Positions 1 to 11,230 of a stretch of DNA of 64,000 bases are shown here, one piece after another. The stretch spans positions 32,148,353 to 32,212,352 of the forward strand of contig NC_092639.1 of NCBI RefSeq assembly GCF_039555335.1, written 5' to 3'. The stretch comes from Amphiura filiformis. Taxonomy: Eukaryota; Echinodermata; Ophiuroidea; Amphilepidida; Amphiuridae. A program made the position numbers and the translations under genes. The stretch's first letter is position 1; every line of letters begins with the position of its first letter. A model generated the notes under the pieces. The model was given only the letters and a program-made list of their open reading frames with translations, ran no database searches and was not told the DNA's origin.

Positions 1-312
1 GATGCAAAAATGGAAACACCTATAAGTGAAAGTGATATGAAAGCAGTACAAAATACAATAGATGAAATAATAGCAGAACAAAAACAAATGAACGGAGATG
101 TGAAATCACCGGATTATGTTGTACTTGAACCTGGTGATAGTGACCCTAAACCGGATGAGCCCGAATCACAGGAAGACAACAATGAGGACACCTTGTCAAC
201 TGGGTTTAACGAGGAGGAGACAGATTCAGAAAGACCTGAGAGTGGGATACCATATGATATTACAGATATGGACAGTGTCTTGGAAGAGGGGAACGAAGAC
301 ATGCAATCATAG
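1..312 (+). CDS. 3'-terminal part of an acidic protein, gene continues left of window
   Basis: The frame is open from base 1 and stops at 310-312, so this is probably the end of a coding exon whose start lies outside the window. The roughly 103 visible residues are rich in Glu, Asp, Ser and Pro, with no hydrophobic segment and no domain I recognise. The chain ends in Glu-Asp-Met-Gln-Ser. The composition would suit a cytoplasmic tail or a disordered region, and the neighbouring gene A also ends in an acidic Ser-rich tail, but no sequence match to A, B or C is visible. Internal ATG codons at 10 and later need not be starts. The last 40 bases and the stop recur about 200 bp downstream in a partial tandem duplication. 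Function is unknown. Confidence 0.5.
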   Translation, partial: DAKMETPISESDMKAVQNTIDEIIAEQKQMNGDVKSPDYVVLEPGDSDPKPDEPESQEDNNEDTLSTGFNEEETDSERPESGIPYDITDMDSVLEEGNEDMQS

Positions 313-575
313 ACATTTTCTGTGTCATTTTTACAGTGGCGTAGCTGGTGCCCAGGGTGCACGGATACAAATTGACATTTTCTGTGACATTTCCTCCATT
401 TCCTGTGACATGGGGGAGGCTTCAAAATGTTTGCAACGGAGGTATGCGCATTGGACTTCAAAATCTGTCAATTTTGTTTGTGTCTTGGAAGAGGTGAACG
501 ACATGCAATCATAGACATTGCCATGGGTGGCTTCAAAGTTTGTGTACGTTTTGTGCGCATTGGAGTCTATCACTT
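274..575. repeat. Partial tandem duplication across the stop codon
   Basis: A block with TGTCTTGGAAGAGG, then GAACGA, ACATGCAATCATAGACATT occurs near 277-316 and again near 480-519. Words around GGCTTCAAA and GCGCATTGGA also recur (about 418-455 and 528-565). The second unit lacks about 95 bp of the first. It duplicates the end of the upstream coding exon together with its stop codon. Confidence 0.6.
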
Positions 576-880
576 TTCACAGAAAGCATCTGATATCGAT
601 TTTGTCAAAATTGCACATCTTTGACGAAACAATGAAAATAACTTGATAACAAAATATGATCAATTCTTATCATTCGGCATGTTCAGGCACACTTGTCTCA
701 ATCTACTCAGAAAAACATCGCTGTGCATGTGCCGGCCTTTTCCTTAAATTAAAACTTAAAAGGCTGGTAGAACATGTTGAAGCATATCATACGCACTACC
801 ATGATAAAAAGGCAAAATTGGCATATTGGTTACTAATATCATTTATTATTTAGTGATAATATTAGACAATAAATGAGTGT
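576..880. other. Spacer, nothing recognised
   Basis: AT-rich sequence between the end of the left-edge exon and the first MITE. Only short ORFs without splice sites or recognisable products are seen. Confidence 0.5.
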
Positions 881-1544
881 TTAAGGGCTGGGGTATGAAC
901 GTTTGGACAGTATTTATTTTGGGACATTAGAGCACATCAGACATATCGAATCGCATTCTGAATACGAAGAATGTCATTCTGATATCAAATAATTTTGATT
1001 TTTGAAATTCGCAATTTAATACACATTTTATGGCAAATCATTAAAATTGATATTTTTGATATTTAACAGTACTCGAAGTAAACTTTATAAATCTGATGAT
1101 TTATACTTAAAGTGTATGTAGGTGGGATAAAGCCGACGATCAATTGAAAATTTTGACCTTTCGTATTGAAGATATGGATTTTTTTCCAAAAACACCAAAA
1201 AAAAATAGTTCTTTTTGGGTAAATAATCCATATCTTCAATATGAAAGGTCAACATTTTCAATTGACCGTCGGCTTTTCCCTCCTGCTACATACACTTTAA
1301 GAATATATCATTAGATTTATATAATTTACTTCGAGGACTGTTATATATCAAAATTTGAAAAATATCAAATTTTTATAATTTGTCATAAAATTTGTATTAT
1401 ATTGTGATTTTCAAAAATGAAAATTATTTGATATCAGAAAGACATGCTTCGTATTCAGAATGCAATTCGATAGGTCTGAGGTGCTCTCATGTCCCATAAA
1501 AAATACTGTCGAAACGAAATAAACGCTCATTTTAGATCCCTTAA
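881..1544. mobile_element. Palindromic MITE, family 1, copy 1 (TTAA-flanked)
   Basis: The two halves are inverted copies. The ends read TTAAGGG and CCCTTAA, and arms of about 310 bp meet near 1200. Both arms carry the same words in opposite orientation, such as CATATCTTCAAT/ATTGAAGATATG and the GACGATCAATTGAAAATTTT region. There is no coding capacity. Related copies lie at 26484-27155 and 34244-36225. A TTAA target is typical of piggyBac and Kolobok superfamilies; the assignment is inference. Confidence 0.85.
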
Positions 1545-1621
1545 GATGGTATTTGGGGATTAACATGATTAATGTGGAAAATGCCAGGAGCCATATCCGA
1601 GGGAATAACTTATTGTCAGTT

Positions 1622-1898
1622 GGGGACCGTTTACAAACACTTGTGGGGGGACCTGATGCAAAAAAAATTTCATCGCGAAAATGATTTGCCCCCCCCCCCC
1701 CCCTTTTCAGACCTCAAAAATTTCAGGGCCCCCTTTTTAAGCATGAAAATTATGGGTCAACCCCATAGAAAAGCATATAAACACAATTTTCCCAAGAAAA
1801 TTTGTGGTCATTTTTTCAAGACCCCCCTTAGGAGGGTCAAAACTTTTAAGGGTCCCCTTTTGCATCAGCCCCCCCCACAAGTGTTTGTGAACGGTCCC
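1622..1898. mobile_element. Small inverted-repeat element with GGGACCGTTTACAAACACTT ends
   Basis: The left end (1622-1660) and right end (about 1858-1898) are inverted copies over about 40 bp, including ACAAACACTTGTGGGGGG and GCATCAGCCCCCCCC. The interior has runs of C (about 1687-1704). No coding capacity. It resembles a MITE. Confidence 0.7.
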
Positions 1899-2135
1899 TT
1901 GTGTCTATCAAAAATGGGGTTGAATGGCGAAATCCTCTTTTTGACGATGCTGTCAAAAGTGCAGGAAAAACAAAAATAACAGTAAAACAATGGCGCTAGA
2001 AAATCGACAAATGGCGCTCTTCTTGCCTTCCTTACCTTTTACTAGAAATTTTTAAAATTTTTAATGAATTAATTAGGGAAATTTATCAATGTCTCTTGCA
2101 AAATATTGATAAAGTGCTAGATTAAAGTAAGCGTA
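1899..2135. other. Spacer, nothing recognised
   Basis: AT-rich sequence without a supported gene or a clear repeat. Confidence 0.4.
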
Positions 2136-2556
2136 GTTAGGCAAAAAAAAGCTTGTTTCCTGTAGCACGCATTACGTTTTTAACTGCTTATTTTGCGCAT
2201 AGGAAATTTTTTCATTTACAAATTTAGAAAAAAAAAACAAAGCGGAAAAAATCGCTAATGGAGTAAACATTTACACATTAACAAACGAGCATAGTGAAAA
2301 ATTACTGGAGAAAACATCACACATTTTTTAAATACCTTTTTAATCTGCAGGTTGAAAGGGTCTCATAAATATGAAGAAATATGGCTTTTTTGTGTGTCGG
2401 AGAGACCCACTGTAAATTCCCATTCCAATTTGCAGCAAAAATGTATTTTTTTTATTTGAAGACATGCATTATAAAAAAATATTAAAAATAAAAAACGGCA
2501 TTTCGCATTTGACTTTTTGACCTGCTACAGGAAACAAACATGTTTTTTTGGCCTTA
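2136..2556. mobile_element. Inverted-repeat element, about 420 bp
   Basis: The left arm contains GCTTGTTTCCTGTAGCA after an A-run (2136-2167). The right arm contains TGCTACAGGAAACAAACATG before a T-run (2523-2556). These are inverted copies over about 30 bp, and the interior is AT-rich and non-coding. Likely an old MITE. Confidence 0.55.
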
Positions 2557-3579
2557 TTTCAAATTATTATCCTATTGAATTATTGAACTATTTTTATACT
2601 TGAATTATACATTGTACATGTACTTTACTCAAATGCTGCCCTCAATTTTGAAATGAGGGCGCAGCATTTAGTGCTCATTACATGTCACTATATTGCAGAG
2701 TAACTATAATAACAGGTACGGTTTTGTTTATTTGTTTGTTTGCTTGTTTTCTTTGTTTACTTAAGTCTCCTCCTAAAACAAAATAATTAACAACACTGAA
2801 ATGCGCAGCGTGGACTTTGTCAAAATTCTTTCGGGGTCCAAGTATTTTACATGTTAGGCTACTCCACATTAAAAAAAAATACAGCACTAATTTTTTGAGA
2901 TTAAAAAAAAATATTATCAACTTCTTCTGCCAAATGAAACAAAGCTTAATATTAATTATTCATTAAGTACTTATTGGCAATAAAAGTTAAATATCACTAT
3001 TTGACCAAATTTATGAATTAAGGGCAAAAAACATGCATTTTAGGGTGTTTTTCACATGCCTGGTGTGATCGAAGTTTAAGGACACGTGAAGTAAATTTAT
3101 GTATTCTAATTTTTGCGAAAAACAATTTCATTCTTATAGCTAATTATTCAATTAAAGTAACACAAAAAGTACAAATTCGAGCGAAATTTTAACATCAAGA
3201 TTTTGAATGCTTAGACTTGTCCCAAGTCTTTGATTTTTGTGACTTGATTATACCGAAAATGCATGTTTTTGGCTCTTTTTCAAGAAATTAATAGTGAATT
3301 TTTTTTATCTCCCGTTATATATACTGTAGTACTAAATGAATGATTAGGATTAATCTATGATTCAATTAGCAGAACTTTAAATCTAATACTTGATTGGTCC
3401 CTATAATCACAATCCTTTTAGGATTTATTTTAAATCCTTGAAATTTAGAGTGTACCGTGACAAATTTGTTTAATTTTACACTATTTTAGCCCAAGGTAAA
3501 GGTAAATTTTATATTGGTAGTGGTAGGTGGGTTTAGAGTTTAAAACTGGTTTTAGGGTGTTCAGAGGGTTGAGAGAAAA
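2557..3579. other. AT-rich spacer
   Basis: No supported gene. A short hairpin at about 2633-2671 pairs AAATGCTGCCCTCA with TGAGGGCGCAGCATTT. The rest is low-complexity AT-rich sequence. Confidence 0.4.
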
Positions 3580-3960
3580 CCCCGGTCCCCGCACTCCGTG
3601 CATCCGCGGGTATTCATGCTTGTCGGTGAACTTTAAAAACACCCCCTTTTTGCATCTCATTTCGCGAAGTTTTTAGAGGAAAAACACCCCTTTTTTTAGC
3701 GATTTCGCGAATTATTTGCCCTTCGACAATACCCCTATTTTCGCTAAAACGCGAACTTTATTTCTAATATAACCTTTCCTGGCAGAAACGCGTAGGCTGG
3801 TCGATGAAAATACCTTTTTTTTAATTTCGCGAACACGTGGTTTGAAAAAACACCCCTTGTTTCGCGAATCGCGTTTCTTCATCTAAAAAACACTCCTTAT
3901 TTCGCGAAATTTTCGACGAGCATGAATACCCGCGGATGTACAGAGTGCGGGGACCGGGGA
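3580..3960. mobile_element. MITE with CCCCGGTCCCCGCACTC termini
   Basis: The first and last roughly 50 bp are inverted copies: CCCCGGTCCCCGCACTC and CATCCGCGGGTATTCATG on the left, their complements at 3918-3960. Inside, a motif with AACACCCC and TTTCGCGAA recurs at least five times in direct order, so the core is a degenerate tandem array. Non-coding. Confidence 0.8.
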
Positions 3961-4913
3961 GAAAACCAACTCATTTGGGGGCTGTAACCTACACAGTTTT
4001 TGTATTGGGTCCTGAATTACGAATATGCAGCTGCAAAATATTGTTAATCATTCTTTGGGTGAAATATTTTAAAGAGGAAGCCCCGCCAGAGCAGTGTTTC
4101 TGGGGTGAACCAAACCTGCCTGGTTATCAAATTTATCAGTGACAATTTTATCTCTGAATTTGTCAGGTGCTAATTGAGGCAATAACATTATAACATCAAT
4201 TAGCACCTGTTAAGGTTATACTAAGAAACGTATAAAAAACGTATAAAAGGCGTATAAAGTTGTTCTCTAAAACAGAGTTTTCTCAGTAATCAAATATCGC
4301 AGCAAGTGAAATGTTGGTGCATTGGATGTAGCGTAACATTTTTCTTGTGTATTTATACACATTTTTAGAATAAATTTGAAAATCCTTCGTTTAAAGCCGT
4401 TTTACGCACCATGTTCACAAGATCAAAAACGCGTTCCATGACGTTTTTTTCAAATGTGCGCCCCGTATAAAACTACACCGAGTGATTGTTTTCTTCTTTT
4501 TTGTATTGTACTACAAATCGATTAAAGAAATAATGTTGCCATGGGGAAGAACCAAATACAGTACCGATTAAATTTTAAAAGCCCGTTTTGGGGGAACATT
4601 TTCGAGAATCTTGTCTGAGAAAACACTGTTTTGTGAAATTATCGATATCTTGATTACGGGACGTTAATTTAGACATCTGAATACCTACATTATTTCTCAA
4701 CATTCTGCTAATTGCTATCCCATTTGATTTTCACTCCAAATTGAAGCTAGTATTGCAAAAAACGAGGTTTTTCCTCCATCAGTTCGTTCAAAATTTCAGC
4801 GCCGACATGCGTGTTTATTCTAAGAGCCATTGTGCGGACGCGATTGTAATCAAGTAATTGCATCAAATTATAGTTATATATACGCTTCGAGAACAAGCAA
4901 TTGCGTAAGCAGA
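3961..4913. other. Spacer with weak inverted repeats
   Basis: A hairpin at about 4166-4209 pairs CAGGTGCTAATTGA with its complement. A weaker inverted pair (AAAACAGAGTTTTCTCAG near 4270, CTGAGAAAACACTGTTTTG near 4615) may mark an old element. GTATAAA words recur near 4230-4260. No supported gene. Confidence 0.35.
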
Positions 4914-4992
4914 TGTATGGCCGAGTGGATAGAGCGTTTGACTTGTAATCTGTTATGAACAATTTTTGTGGGTTCGAGTCCCCGTGTGGCTG
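4914..4992 (+). other. tRNA-like sequence (pseudo-tRNA or SINE head)
   Basis: An A-box-like stretch (TGGCCGAGTGG) is followed about 45 bp later by a canonical B-box-like word (GGTTCGAGTCC). A CTTGTAA anticodon-loop-like word would read TGT. The ends do not pair as a seven-base acceptor stem, so this is more likely a tRNA-derived relic than a working tRNA gene. A (TTTC)n tract starts just after it, as often seen at SINE tails. Confidence 0.45.
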
Positions 4993-4997
4993 AATTG

Positions 4998-5065
4998 TCT
5001 TTTTTTTTTTCTCTTTACTCATTTTTACTTCCTTTCTTTCCTTTTTTCTTTCTCCTTTTCTTTTT

Positions 5066-5151
<86 letters not shown>

Positions 5152-5230
5152 TTTCTTTCTTTTCGTTCTTTTCTTTCTCTCTCTCTCTCTCTTCTCTTCT
5201 CTTTCTTTCTCTTTTTCACTATTTCTTTAT
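4998..5230. repeat. (TTTC)n microsatellite
   Basis: A long pyrimidine tract, an almost pure TTTC array between about 5066 and 5155, degenerating to CT repeats on the right. All open frames across it are low-complexity artefacts. Confidence 0.95.
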
Positions 5231-5944
5231 TCTTTCTTGCTCCTTTCGTTTTAGTTTTATTTGATTGATTCGCTGACTGCAGTGAATCGTGATTGATTGT
5301 TTTTCACCTTTATATAATTCAGAAATTTGTAGGCCTGCTAAGTCTGTCTTGTTGAATATTCTTCTTCCCAAATTCGATTTGCAAATAATTGCTTTTTGAT
5401 ATTGTTGTTGATATTATTGTTGTACCCTATTACATTGTAATCAGGGGAATAGCAGCATTGAAATCATCAAAGATATCAACACATTTTCCAGGGCGTAGCT
5501 TGACGAAGTGCCCCAATCAATTTTAAAATTAATAAAATCTTTATGAAAATTGCCGTAAACGGCTTGTGCCCCCCCTCGGCATCCGACCCGGCATGCCGCC
5601 CCTCATGACACCCCCGCCTCCCGACACCCACCCCCGACTCACGAGCTCCGGGCACGAGCTAAGCCAAGTTTCATGTCTTGACCGTGGATCGATATTCTAT
5701 TGTAATTGTAGGCCTACACGTCCCAGTACGCTTGTTCATGTTCTGCATGGCTGTTTCTGTTATGAACTTACGCCCCTCTGAAAACAAGCGCATGGAAAAC
5801 TCTCGGCTAACCTTAAACTTATAACAAGGGCTTTCACATGATGGTCAGCAAGTTTTGGATTTGGCGCCCGATCGGGCGCGAGCGCGTTGAAATTTTAGAT
5901 GCTATATGAAGATGAGAGACATATCTTATAACAAGGAGGTATCA
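5231..5944. other. Spacer
   Basis: No supported gene. A short C-rich stretch lies at 5569-5660 and a TAGGCCTA word near 5709. Confidence 0.4.
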
Positions 5945-6112
5945 TACGGTGAGTTAAGGAGTGTCATTGTGGGTTCAGGGGTGTCGTGGTAGATTAAGGG
6001 GTGTCCGGTTGGATTAAAGGGTGTCATCATGGTGGGAGTAAGGCGGTGTCGGGTGAGTTAAAGAGAGTCATGGTGGATTTGGGGGTGCCATGGGGGTTAA
6101 GGTGTGTGATGG
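5945..6112. repeat. Degenerate short tandem repeat
   Basis: Seven or so loose copies of a unit of roughly 22-26 bp around GTTAAGGGGTGTCATGGTGG. The copies are diverged, so the exact period is uncertain. Confidence 0.55.
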
Positions 6113-6454
6113 GTCACGTGCATAATGAGATGCATATATATAATATATATTCGTACTCCAATGCAATACACAGGTGTTTGACTCCAGATAAAGTGGGGTT
6201 TAGTGTTTCGACGGTGAGGCCTAAATGGATTCTAATTCTCTTCCAATTCCTGACCACGTATACATTTTTATACATAGCAGTTGGTCATGTACGGTTTATC
6301 AAGATTTTCTACCTTGATCTCGGGTAATAATAAATTATTTATACGGTTCAACAATTTTAATGTGCAAATGAAATAATACAAACCATTGAGTGAAATTGAA
6401 CAAGATGTTAAAGATAGCCTGTCATTTTTTGCCCAAATATTTGTATGTAAATAT
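6113..6454. other. Spacer
   Basis: AT-rich. No supported gene or clear repeat. Confidence 0.35.
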
Positions 6455-6520
6455 CACAACATAACATAAATAACATAACATAACATAACATAACATAGGT
6501 AACATAACATATAACATACC
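6455..6520. repeat. (AACAT)n microsatellite
   Basis: Repeated ACATA and AACAT words in an almost continuous run. Sequence directly after it (CGTTTTAAGAAACGTTATAA and an AACGTTTTGATAACATTTAAA-like stretch) belongs to the same MITE family as 23961-24200 and 32846-33080. Confidence 0.85.
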
Positions 6521-6671
6521 CGGAAAGTGGCAATTACAAACGCAAAAACGTTTTAAGAAACGTTATAAACGTGTCGTGTCAAAACGTTTTGATAACATTT
6601 AAAAATGCCGGGTTATATAATTTATGAAGTCATGAAAATGTTTTTACAGCCTCTTTTATATAGTACATATA

Positions 6672-7581
6672 CAGCCTGTCTCAAAAAAAGTTGTGCAAGT
6701 GAAAAGCGCCATCTATGGCAATTAGAAAATACCGTTGTGACATGACGCTTATATCAACGCCAAGGGCATTGTCTTAGCTCTCAGATGCCGTTTGTTCTGT
6801 TCAATTTGCTTGTTTTAATCTCGAGATATGTTTAGTTAACCACGATAGGGTGAAATCACAATTGTGCCACTTTTTCTAGGGAAGAGTGCTGTACTTGTAA
6901 AACAAGTAGGTCCTAGATCAATGATAGCTGATGTTTATGTGTCTAATTCACTCCCCCTTCGGGGCTCGTGCATAAGACGCATCAACCTCAGCGCGCATGC
7001 ATTATTTTGTCTAATTTATCTCCCAACAAATAATACGCGTCCATTAACTTAACAATTTGCAACATTTGTTTGTCTTTTAACATGTCTTGAGTGACAAAGA
7101 AAACAGTATTACTATTACCATCATTGACCATGATAAAATCATTGACATGCACGTGTATTTACTTTTACAGCAGAATGTGAAATATCTATTTCTCTTTCAA
7201 CCTGTTTTAAGAGGGAAAAAAAGAGAATCATATAATACATGTATCATGATAAAACAGTAAAATCAGTAAAAACTATTTTTATTGTTGTATAATTGATGCA
7301 TTCTTTTGATTGCACGAAGGAACTCTTGATAAACTTGATGCTATCATTGATTTACATGTACTCTTGATCTTCCCTAGTAAAAGTGGCACAATTGTGATTT
7401 TACCCTTTCGTGGTTAACTAAACATATCTCGAGATTAAAACAAGTAAATTGAACAGAACAAACGGCATTTGAGAGCTAAGACAATGCCCTTGGCGTTGAT
7501 ATAAGCGTCATGTCACAACGGTATTTTCTAACTGCCATAGAGGGCGCTATTCACTTGCACAATTTTTTTTGAGACAGGCTG
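6672..7581. mobile_element. Long-TIR element with TA target duplication (Tc1/mariner-like MITE)
   Basis: The ends read CAGCCTGTCTC and GAGACAGGCTG and are flanked on both sides by TA. The terminal inverted repeats run about 220 bp (6672-6893 against 7368-7581) with only scattered mismatches. The interior is AT-rich and carries no transposase. TA duplications are typical of the Tc1/mariner superfamily; the assignment is inference. The right end abuts another element, sharing TATA. Confidence 0.85.
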
Positions 7582-7583
7582 TA

Positions 7584-8080
7584 TACCGGGTGTCCCAAAA
7601 AACCCAACAAAGCCTAAATCCAGAAGATAGTTATTAATTTCACTATGTTGATGATAGGAGCTTATACAGCATGCAGAAATGCCTTCACCAAAAACCTGTT
7701 TTTCTAAATGACCATCTTCCATTATTTGTTACCACCAAGTGTCTAGAAGCTCTAAAACTGATCTACTTTCAGTGTGCAATATTTATTTTTTCAATTTGTT
7801 TCTTTTGTGCAAAAGTTCAATCATGAAAAATAAGAGAAAAAAAAAGCAATAAAGAAACAATATGCAAACAAAGGTGTACTTGTGTTAAACTTTCGTTGTG
7901 CGATATTGTTATCCACTCTTGACACCCTGTCATCTTGGCTTTTAAGATATGGAATTTAAACTTAGCAAAGAGTTGCAAGAAGGATGAATAAATAATATCT
8001 AAAAAGTGACATTGTTATGTTGAGCCATCACAAAATGCGATTCATTTTCTACATGTAACCTTTTTATGGGACACCTTGTA
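7584..8080. mobile_element. Mariner-like MITE abutting the previous element
   Basis: The left end is CCGGGTGTCCCAAAAA, preceded by TA. The right end is the inverted counterpart TTTTTATGGGACACCTTG, followed by TA. Interior about 450 bp with no transposase frame. GGGTGTCCCA ends flanked by TA are common in mariner-type elements. Confidence 0.65.
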
Positions 8081-9726
8081 TGAAAAATACAACAACAGTT
8101 GAAAATATGTTGTCAATTAAATAACTAACCCATGATTTCCTATTTTAATCAGGTTACAATACACCACCGAAACATCAGTTATACACTTTCAGTTCATTAT
8201 TTTGTTTCCTTTTTCAAAGAAGTCCTTAGCATAACAATATTATTATTCAATATATCGTACATGATATTAATAATAAACATACAATAGAAAAATGACGTCA
8301 CGTGTTATTTTTAATATGCTCTATCAAAAGGCTCAACGTTTTTTTTTATGAAATATATAAAGCAAGTTGTATTGCCAACCTGATACCATGATGAAAGCCA
8401 AATCAGTTATGATAATTATAACCACGAATTCCATTATATTAACTTCATTGTAATTTTTTTAATTTGACGAGATCGGTTAATTTTCGCACGTATTACAATT
8501 ATAATCTAATTTCTAGACCATTAATTTAATTTAGTGAACCTTCACCTTGTAATTGTAAGACCCATTTGTAAATCAAATCAATTTGGAATCATTTGTCATT
8601 AAACCCCGTTAATAAAATGTTCATCAAAGTTCATGTTTTGAGCTTTGTTTTGTTTTTAATCAGAGTTAAATTTTAATTGTCAAACAACGAAGCAAATAAA
8701 TATTTGCCGCATTTTAATTCTATTGTTTTTTTGGGTGTTTTTTTTATTTTTTATTTTTTTGTTTTTGTTTTGTTTTTTTTTATTTATTTACTTATTGATT
8801 CATTTAGGCCTATTTATTTATTTTAATTTTTATTTGTACGTTATTTTCAAATAAAATGTTACCTTTGGTTTTATATTTAAGAATTTGTATCCAATTCGAT
8901 TTTATATGTTTACATTCCTTAAACAATGATTTTCCTTTGAACTAGTATTAATAATAATAATTGAATCAACCAAGTCAATAAAACATATCCGAATGCATTC
9001 TTAAAAAGTCACACCTTCAAAATTGATCAGAATTGAAAAGAATAACATAAATATCTTGGATCATTGATTCGATTGTTAAACACGACCTCTATCGAATCGT
9101 GGGAAGGGACCGCGTCATCATCCACCAGGTGTGTTGGAGCGTGGTGGCGCGTTATCGCCGCTGGCAGTACCACGTGTCTTATTGCTCCACCGTTCCCCAT
9201 CAATGAAGAAAAGGTTAATGATCACCAGCTAAAGTTAGAAACTGGAAGTAATCTTGCCTACGGTGGAATTTCGCATTTTCAAGGTAATCCCTGCTGTAAG
9301 TATTGGTGTCAGGGCCCAGAGGTGAACCTGCTTGAAAAGAAAAACCGGCATTTGGTTGTTGGATCATTGGTGTCTCTGGACCACTGCCGAGAAGGAAGTA
9401 GTGTTGGATAATATATCTGTTGGATGATAAAAATTAAGTTTTTGTGAATTGGTGAATGTCGTGTGTTTTGATGATTCTTGTATAACCTTGATATAAACTC
9501 TAAACGATGAATGGAACATTCATGACGGGGATTAAACAAACCGTGTAATTGGTATCAAAGTATTTACACGGTCGTGACCAGAACTATTATACGGATTTGT
9601 ATATAAAACACATAGTGACAGTCTTGAGATGTAGTCCATTAGAAGCCAACATCGAGTGGTGTCAACACATACCTTAACACTCTTTCTCATGTGGAATATA
9701 TTTTGCTTTACATCTTTTAAATACCG
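8081..9726. other. Upstream region of gene A
   Basis: AT-rich up to about 9060, with T-rich runs at 8720-8790, then more balanced sequence at 9064-9410 containing an ORF that I do not recognise. The 9.1-9.7 kb part may hold the promoter and 5' untranslated region of gene A, but I see no decisive core promoter. Confidence 0.35.
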
Positions 9727-9814
9727 ATGGAGGAACTATACATCATGCGAGGCGTCTATCGTGAACTAATACTGCTTCTCAAATACTTGATCATCATCTT
9801 TGCCATCGTCTCAG
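9727..9814 (+). CDS. Gene A exon 1: signal peptide of mucin-like membrane protein
   Basis: The ATG at 9727 has an in-frame TAA nine bases upstream, so it is the natural start. The 29 complete codons give a short polar start, one Arg-rich turn, then a hydrophobic core (LILLLKYLIIIFAIVS), a good signal peptide. The exon ends at a TCAG|GTAACT donor after the first base of a codon (phase 1). Joined to the acceptor at 13549 the frame continues as Gly-Ser-Cys-Gly-Thr-Asn-Ala-Thr, which would sit just past a signal-peptidase site. Splice matches and phase agree, but no transcript evidence is available here. Confidence 0.75.
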
Positions 9815-10333
9815 GTAACTGGGTAACAATTTCAAAGTATTAATTGCAAATATAAATATATAAACAAGAAAATATAAAGGTTCAGCTGGTACTGGACATT
9901 ACATGTATACTATTTCAACGCGTGTTGAGGTTGAGCTCAAACGGTGACATGGTCTAATCATGGTCTAATAATAATATTGAAACCAAGTTAAAAATATCGT
10001 GCTCCTCGATAGCTTGACTATTTGTGTTACTCCAGTCCAGGATCCCTTGCTCAAATAAAATAGCGAGGTTAATTGGAGTTGGGTAAACACTAAATTTGCT
10101 TTAAGCTTACATGATACTTCCACATTGAATGCATTAATATTTCGTATTATTTTGTCAAAAAATTCACCAGGTAGGGCCTAGTGGTAGTGCTAAATTGTAA
10201 ACATGTTCCAACTCCGCGGGCTCCAGCTACAGCTATATACAAAATGTAGGCCCTATAATTCTCAAGGTGTTATAAATTTTACTATAGCACTTTTCTGAAG
10301 AAAAAAATTACAGTATTTCTACGATATAGGCCT

Positions 10334-10526
10334 ACCGTCGGAATATCACAGTACCCAGGCAGCCGGTCCCTGTGTGAGTGGATGAGCTTTCGTGTCTCTT
10401 TAATAACTTCATCAGGACTAGACCTCTAGTACTTTAGATCGTATTCCGGGGCCGGGGAAGTCAATACACAGCTGACGAAAGCTCGACCACTCACTGGTTT
10501 TACCGGTACTGTGATAACCGACGGTG
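10334..10526. mobile_element. Small MITE in gene A intron 1
   Basis: The left end ACCGTCGG plus ATATCACAGTACC is mirrored on the right by GGTACTGTGATA plus CCGACGGT. An inner pair, GAGTGGATGAGCTTTCG and CGAAAGCTCGACCACTC, extends the arms to about 65 bp. Confidence 0.7.
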
Positions 10527-11230
10527 TTCCGTTAAAATACTATAACTTTATATCATGAATTCCCGTCGAGAAAGCTACTTTTAAAGTATCGTATTAAAAT
10601 TTGACTATCAATCAAAATAAGAAAGCATCATAAATTGATTTTAAAGGCCTAATTATTACTATCTTAATTTTGTTAATTGCTGCATGTTTCATACTTTAAT
10701 TCAATAAATTGAAATATTTTGGGTCAATTATGATACTAAGTAGGCCTATACATAGTTGTGCACAATGATAACGGTACGTGGTCAGCAAAGGTCGCACTCG
10801 ATCGTCCTTCTATTTTATATATGCTTATAAATGCACCGACAGATTCCATCAATTGCAAATGTACAGTCATTCATATCGAAATTATCTGATTAGAAAAGCA
10901 CTTATGAACAGACTGTGATTGAAGAAGGGATATAAGAAGAATTGTAAATAAACATTGTCATCCTTCGGAATTCCCTAGATACATTTGGGTATTTCTATCT
11001 CTTCAGACAAATAAATGATAACAATTAAACATATGTCATGCTTGTCAGAAGAATGTCACTGACTTATACACGAGAGCAAAGTTCAATTCGATAAGAACAA
11101 GATTTTTCCCAAGTGATGCACGTAAAACATTGTTACTAATAATACTATAAACATGATAAAAAGATCATAGGTCAGTTCGAGAATCAATATTATATCTGTC
11201 AGAGATTTAGTTGTCATTTTTGTTTAGTAA

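Noticed and set aside
4914-4992. Functional tRNA gene
   Set aside because: A- and B-box words are present, but the ends do not form an acceptor stem and the variable region is irregular.
4966-5268. Phe/Leu/Ser and Lys/Glu ORFs
   Set aside because: They are products of the TTTC microsatellite.
9064-9411. 115-codon ORF upstream of gene A
   Set aside because: No recognisable product, no splice context, and it lies in the presumed promoter/5' region.
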